This document shows positions 59,860-64,000 of a stretch of 64,000 nt of DNA, piece by piece. The position numbers and the translations under genes are program-made. How positions within the stretch are numbered: position 1 is the first letter of the stretch; each line of letters opens with the position of its first letter. The notes under the pieces were generated by a model. That model saw only the letters and a program-made list of their open reading frames with translations, was not told where the DNA came from and did no database searches. The DNA comes from Camellia lanceoleosa (Eukaryota > Streptophyta > Magnoliopsida > Ericales > Theaceae): positions 119,100,021-119,164,020 of the forward strand of contig CM045767.1 in NCBI GenBank assembly GCA_025200525.1. The letters are read 5' to 3'.

Positions 59860-60690
59860 TAAATATATAAAAAAAAAGAGACTTATTTATAAGTCTTTTT
59901 TCAGACACTTATGGTAAGTTAAGTCCTGTGTAATTCCTTATAGAGTCTCAAGTCCTATTTAGATAGAAATGTATTCCACAAGATCCTACATAAACGTAAC
60001 GTGACGTGACACTTACATAAACGTAACATAACGTGACACCTACACAAATGTAACGTAACACCTCACGTTACATTTCGCAACGTGTCACGTTACGTTTCGC
60101 AAACTTAATGAGTTTTTATTTTTTTAAATTGAATGTGAAAATATTGCTGGTTTATGTTGTTGTCACGTTACATTTCATATAAATATGATCTGTGACAACA
60201 TTCAATTTCCTAGGTGTCACATTATGTTACATTTATGCAGGTGTCACGTTACATTACGTTTGTGTAGATATGATCTATGCAACATTTATAGGAAATTGAA
60301 TATTGCCATAGATCATAGGTGTCACGTTACGTTTATGTAGGTGTCATGTTACGTTACGTTTATGTAAATATGATTTATGGTAATATGCAATTTCTTAAGA
60401 AATTACATGTTACTATAGATCATATGTGTCACGTTACGTTTAAGTAGGTGTCACGTTATGTTTATATAGGTGTCACGTTACGTTACGTTTATATAGATAT
60501 GATCTATGGTAACATTCAATTTCCTATATATGGTTTTACTATTATTTATGATATTAACAACTAATATTGAGGGAAAATGTGTCAACAAACTTCCCACAGG
60601 ACTTATGGGAACATAAGTTTTTTAGTAGGACCATATGTAGCATAAGTCTCCCTAATATGACTTATAAATAATTTTCCCTAAAAAAAATTA
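59860..60690. mobile_element. Foldback element packed with GTGTCACGTTACGTT repeats
   Basis: The arms at about 59878-59935 (GACTTATTTATAAGTC..TTAAGTCCTGTG) and 60595-60680 (CACAGGACTTATGGG..GACTTATAAATAA) are imperfect inverted repeats. Between them ACGTAACGTGACAC occurs near the left and its complement GTGTCACGTTACGT repeatedly to the right (60078-60490), with ATGATCTATG(G)TAACATTCAATTTCCTA units. It is non-coding. Family and target duplication are not determined. Confidence 0.6.
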
Positions 60691-60961
60691 TGTTAAAAGT
60701 ATTAGCTTGTTTGATGCATTTTTAATTGTTTAGTTTTTCTAATGAATTTATAACCTAAGTTAGGCGGGGAAAAAAAAATCTCTTAATAAAATATAAACTT
60801 TATTAACTTTAACAAAATGACGCCAAAGTCGTCGTTATGATAGCTTTTCTTCTTTTCTTGAAAGAGCGGTTTTGTTAAAAATATTTTTTTAAGAAAAGTT
60901 ATAATGTAGTTATATTAAAATAAAAATAATAATTCAATTATATTAAAAGTTTTTGTCCAAA

Positions 60962-61639
60962 CCTCTTCCTGTACAATTTGATCCTTTTAAGATCAATTAT
61001 AATACGTAGAAAGATAAGTGGAAGATGAGTGAGTTAATTGCCATGTGTGTTCAAGAAGAAGAGAGGCTTAAAGCTGAAAAGCCTGATATGGCTCACTTTA
61101 CCACTTTGGGTTCAACCAAAAAGATTTTCAAGAAAGGCAAAAGTAAGAAGAAGAAGAATGCAAATGATGAAACTCACAAGGCTAATAAAGAAAATAAGAT
61201 TCGATGTCTTTTCTGTCAAAAAAAAGGTTACATAAGAAAAGACTGTCCAGGTTTTAAAAGTTGGTTGGACAAGAAAGGTAACACTCAATGCTTTGTGTAT
61301 TATGAATCCTTTTTGGTAGATGTTCCACCAAATTCTTGGTGGATTGACACTGGTGCAAGTATTCACATAACAAATTCCATGCAGGGATACCTTACAAGTT
61401 GGAAACTAAATAAAAGAGAACGAACCATTACGGTTGGGAATGGTATAGAAGTGGACGCTGAGGCTATTGGCACCCTCCGTCTAATTTTAGACTCTAGTTT
61501 CACTTTAGATTCAGTAAACACAGTTTATGTTCATGTTTTTACTAGAAACCTAATTTCTGTTTTACAACTTGATTCTTGTGATTATGAATTTAAGTTTGGA
61601 AATAATAGTCTCTTTATTCCACAATTCTCATATGATTAA
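60962..61639 (+). pseudogene. Copia gag-protease fragment
   Basis: The frame upstream of ATG 61025 reads PLPVQFDPFKINYNT, then TAG, then KDKWKMSELIAMCVQEEERL, so the apparent start is inside gag. It continues through a Lys-rich stretch to a zinc knuckle CLFCQKKGYIRKDC, where the usual His of GHIKKDC is Tyr (a CAC-to-TAC change), and to the protease WWIDTGASIHITNSM with the DTGA catalytic site. It ends at a TAA at 61637. The normal frame seems to continue in another phase for a few codons, then stops at the gypsy LTR at 61652. Reverse transcriptase and the rest are not present. Confidence 0.88.
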
Positions 61640-61651
61640 TTCTAGTATTTT

Positions 61652-63918
61652 TGTCACGACCCAAACCCGCCCCTAAGGGTTTAGCACCGTAACCGGCCAG
61701 TAATCCGAGATCACCGAAGGCTAACATATGATACTGATGTCTGATCTGAGGGCATGGCGAAAGCCAAAACAGTAATTAAACAATGTCCAATGAGCTGTGA
61801 AAGTTTTTTGCAAAAAGACTTCATTCGTATGCACCTTCATAACGAAACAGTCTATACATATATGTACAATCATTCAGACAGGAACCTAACCCCTATTATA
61901 ACAGTACAGTACAGTGCTATCAGTCTATACAATATTACAAAACAGATACAGAGACAGACAAGGGAAATTAAAACACTCCTACGCCATAACTTGGCAGGCT
62001 CGGAACCTCGCAGTGAGGCACATAGGTTGGCTTGACAAAACTGGAGTTTGCCCCGATGCTTCTAGCAACGGTCCAGTGCCTGTACACCTACATATATATA
62101 TATATATATATATATATGAGCAGTGAGTTAAAGCCCAGTGAATAACATAATGCGTAAAAAGGTTAAGAATGAATGTCCTTATAGTAATGAAAACAGTTCA
62201 TTAAATCGGTATTTCAGTCATTCAGTCATAACAATCATATGTGGTACATCCATTAGCATAGCAGTACAGTAAACAGTAGGTCTTAAAAGACCGAACAGTC
62301 AATGATGGCCATCATAACGATGGTAAGTTCCAAGATAGGAACAGCGAGAGATCTCTATGAATAACGATGGTTGCTAAAGATGCCACAATGTCTGATTCGA
62401 ATAGGGACATACATTACGTTCGATTAACGGTGACAATTGAAGCAGTATAGTTTAACCATTTAGAAGATATTCATATTTGAACATATCTTTAAACAGTTGT
62501 TACTCACAGAGTTCTGGGCTACAGTTAAGCTAGAGCGCGTCCTCAGATGCCAACCCTACACAGTTTACAGGATGAACACACACTAAGTTCACATTCGGGA
62601 ATCAAAGACTTAGTCCCTACTTAGACTCGGTGCGGTTCTACATTTATATCCTCTTTAAGATGCCTTAAACATGCCCTAGGAATGCCTAGGATGGAAAGAT
62701 GATGCAAAGATGCACTTTAAAAGCATTTTCAGAATTTTCAGAAAAACAGGGTCTCGCTCGAGCGTGTCTTTCCCTTTCGGCGAAATCTGAACAAGGTCCC
62801 CGCTCAGCGTCACTTCCCTTTTCGAGTGTAATGCAAAGCATGGCAAAAGTACTGGATGTGCAAAAATCACGCTCGATTGGGCGCTCGACACCCACTCGAG
62901 CGTAAGACACAATGTCTCGCTTGAGCGTAAATTACCCCGCTCGAGCGGACTGTAAAACACAACAAAATGCTGGGCGCACAATTTTCACGCTCGAGCGCCA
63001 GTAATCCCGCTCGAGCATGAGTTCAAAATCTAGAATTTCCAGATTTGAACCTCAAGCTCAAATTCAACTTCAAATGTATCAAATTCGATCCTCTTGGATT
63101 AATTTTCTAGAAAACACTTGTAAACTCATAGTATAACATGTTTCAAAGCTCAATTTAAGAAATCAAAGCCCAAGGGTAGCTCAATTAAACTCAACTTCAA
63201 ACCAATTTTCATGAATATGACTTCAATCGAACATGCATGCATTTAACTAGCTTCCAAGCTTCAAAACATGCTCTAATGAGCCAATTCTTTCAAAAACAAG
63301 ATGAAATCATGGACTTAAACATAAATATGAGCATGCATGTAACAATCTTCCATGAAAACAACTTAAAACTCATCAATATAGGCATGCATGCATGATATAT
63401 GCTATAATTCAACGTTAACAGACCAATTCTTGACTTAGCTCCTTAAACTACCATGATCCATGCTAGATACAACTGAAATGCACAATTAAAAGGGTGATTC
63501 TCTACCTTATGTCTTCAAATTCAAGAAGGGAAGCTCACATAAGCAAAAACCTCATCAATTTCTTCAAGTTTCCAAGCAATTCAAGATGAATTCACTCTAA
63601 CTCCCTATTCTCTCTCTCTAGTTAGCTATACACTCAAGAAATGGCTGATGAAATGTACCAAAGAGATGCAAGCAAATCTCAATATGTCCTATGTAGTGGG
63701 CCACTAGTGTGGCAAAGTTGTAAATAATGCAACTCTTGCAATGAGCTTATTTAATCTAATTTAATCACACTAAATCACATTTTGAATAAATATGCCATAA
63801 AATCACATAAATTATGATTAACACAAAACATCAATCAATTTTGATTACTAATCATATTCAGCCTCAGTTTAGCAGTAATTAGTAGGGTTATCAGTGATCA
63901 GTGGTGAGAGTTATTATA
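61652..63918 (-). mobile_element. 3' LTR of a minus-strand gypsy-type element (2267 bp)
   Basis: On the minus strand it starts TATAATAACTCTCACC and ends GGGTTTGGGTCGTGACA. A polypurine tract TAAGGAGGGGAGAC (63919-63932) lies on the internal side, so the body of the element extends past the right edge. TATA-like GATATAAATG is at 62642-62651. The TA...CA ends and the tract TTTTTAAGG(A/G)GGGGAG match the design of the 46350 element, though the sequences differ. A (TA)n run lies at 62095-62116. The copia fragment was its target on the left; the partner duplication is outside the window. Confidence 0.85.
62757..63015 (-). repeat. CGCTCGAGCG tag array, 20-bp pairs (gypsy-type LTR)
   Basis: Well-kept cores start at 62920/62940 and 62990/63010, exactly 20 bp apart. 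Decayed members are at 62757/~62777, 62803/62821 and 62872/62884/62895. Variants include CTTGAG, TTCGAG, CTCGAT and CTC-AG. On the minus strand the array precedes the TATA-like box at 62642. Confidence 0.88.
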
Positions 63919-64000
63919 GTCTCCCCTCCTTAAAAAGAGTTTGGTTCTCCAAACTCGAATTACCTTCATTTTGGAAGAAAACAGGATTCAGTGGGAACAG
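63919..64000 (-). mobile_element. Internal end of the gypsy-type element, cut by window
   Basis: It contains the polypurine tract (63919-63932) and 68 bp further inside, with GGTTCTCCAAACTCGAATTA. Too short to identify coding sequence. Confidence 0.7.

Overview
The window is nuclear DNA of a flowering plant, probably a eudicot. The evidence is a canonical plant type 2 metallothionein gene with GT-AG introns, AT-rich intergenic DNA, and plant-type hAT, CACTA, Ty1/copia, Ty3/gypsy and LINE elements. The species cannot be named from sequence alone. Only one conventional intact gene is visible: the metallothionein MT2, plus strand, three exons between 2798 and 6323. Almost everything from 6.7 kb onward is nested transposable elements, several bounded exactly by target-site duplications (TSDs).

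Layout. 1-2797: flank with one inverted-repeat element. 2798-6323: MT2, with a foldback MITE in intron 1. 6764-7096: MITE. 7914-20325: 12.4-kb hAT element (hAT-1, TSD GTTTTAGG) whose minus-strand transposase is split by a gypsy-type solo LTR (10696-12921, TSD GATAA); it also hosts a ~4.8-kb Tat/Ogre-like LTR (15086-19919). 20353-20916: small non-autonomous hAT. 21642-29496: copia and gypsy pieces, including a minus-strand copia composite with a duplicated gag domain, no integrase and mismatched LTRs. 29570-31560: gypsy remnants. 31561-39520: a minus-strand LINE split by a 7.05-kb hAT (hAT-2, TSD GCCTATAC) that carries an ACC-oxidase exon. 40002-59089: a 19.1-kb CACTA element (TSD TAT) carrying pieces of at least three host genes (VAMP72-type SNARE, RHD3 GTPase, and an unnamed conserved gene) and itself invaded by an 8.0-kb LTR element (46350-54360, TSD TTCTC). 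59210-60690: repeats and a foldback element. 60962-61639: copia gag-protease remnant. 61652-63918: a 3' LTR of a minus-strand gypsy-type element that runs off the right edge.

The most unusual observation is a shared design in the LTRs. At least seven LTRs or LTR fragments, from both copia and gypsy elements, carry arrays of short palindromic tags spaced almost exactly 20-21 bp apart, often in pairs. In the LTRs with defined ends the arrays lie upstream of a TATA-like box. The tag core differs by family: CTCGAG in one copia and two gypsy families, CACATG/CACGTG in another, and GACCACTTTT/GGCCGACC in the Ogre-like LTR. This is read directly from the sequence; its function is unknown.

No tRNA, rRNA, CRISPR array or bacterial-type operon was seen. 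All transposase and polyprotein reading frames found here are broken, so no visible element looks autonomous.
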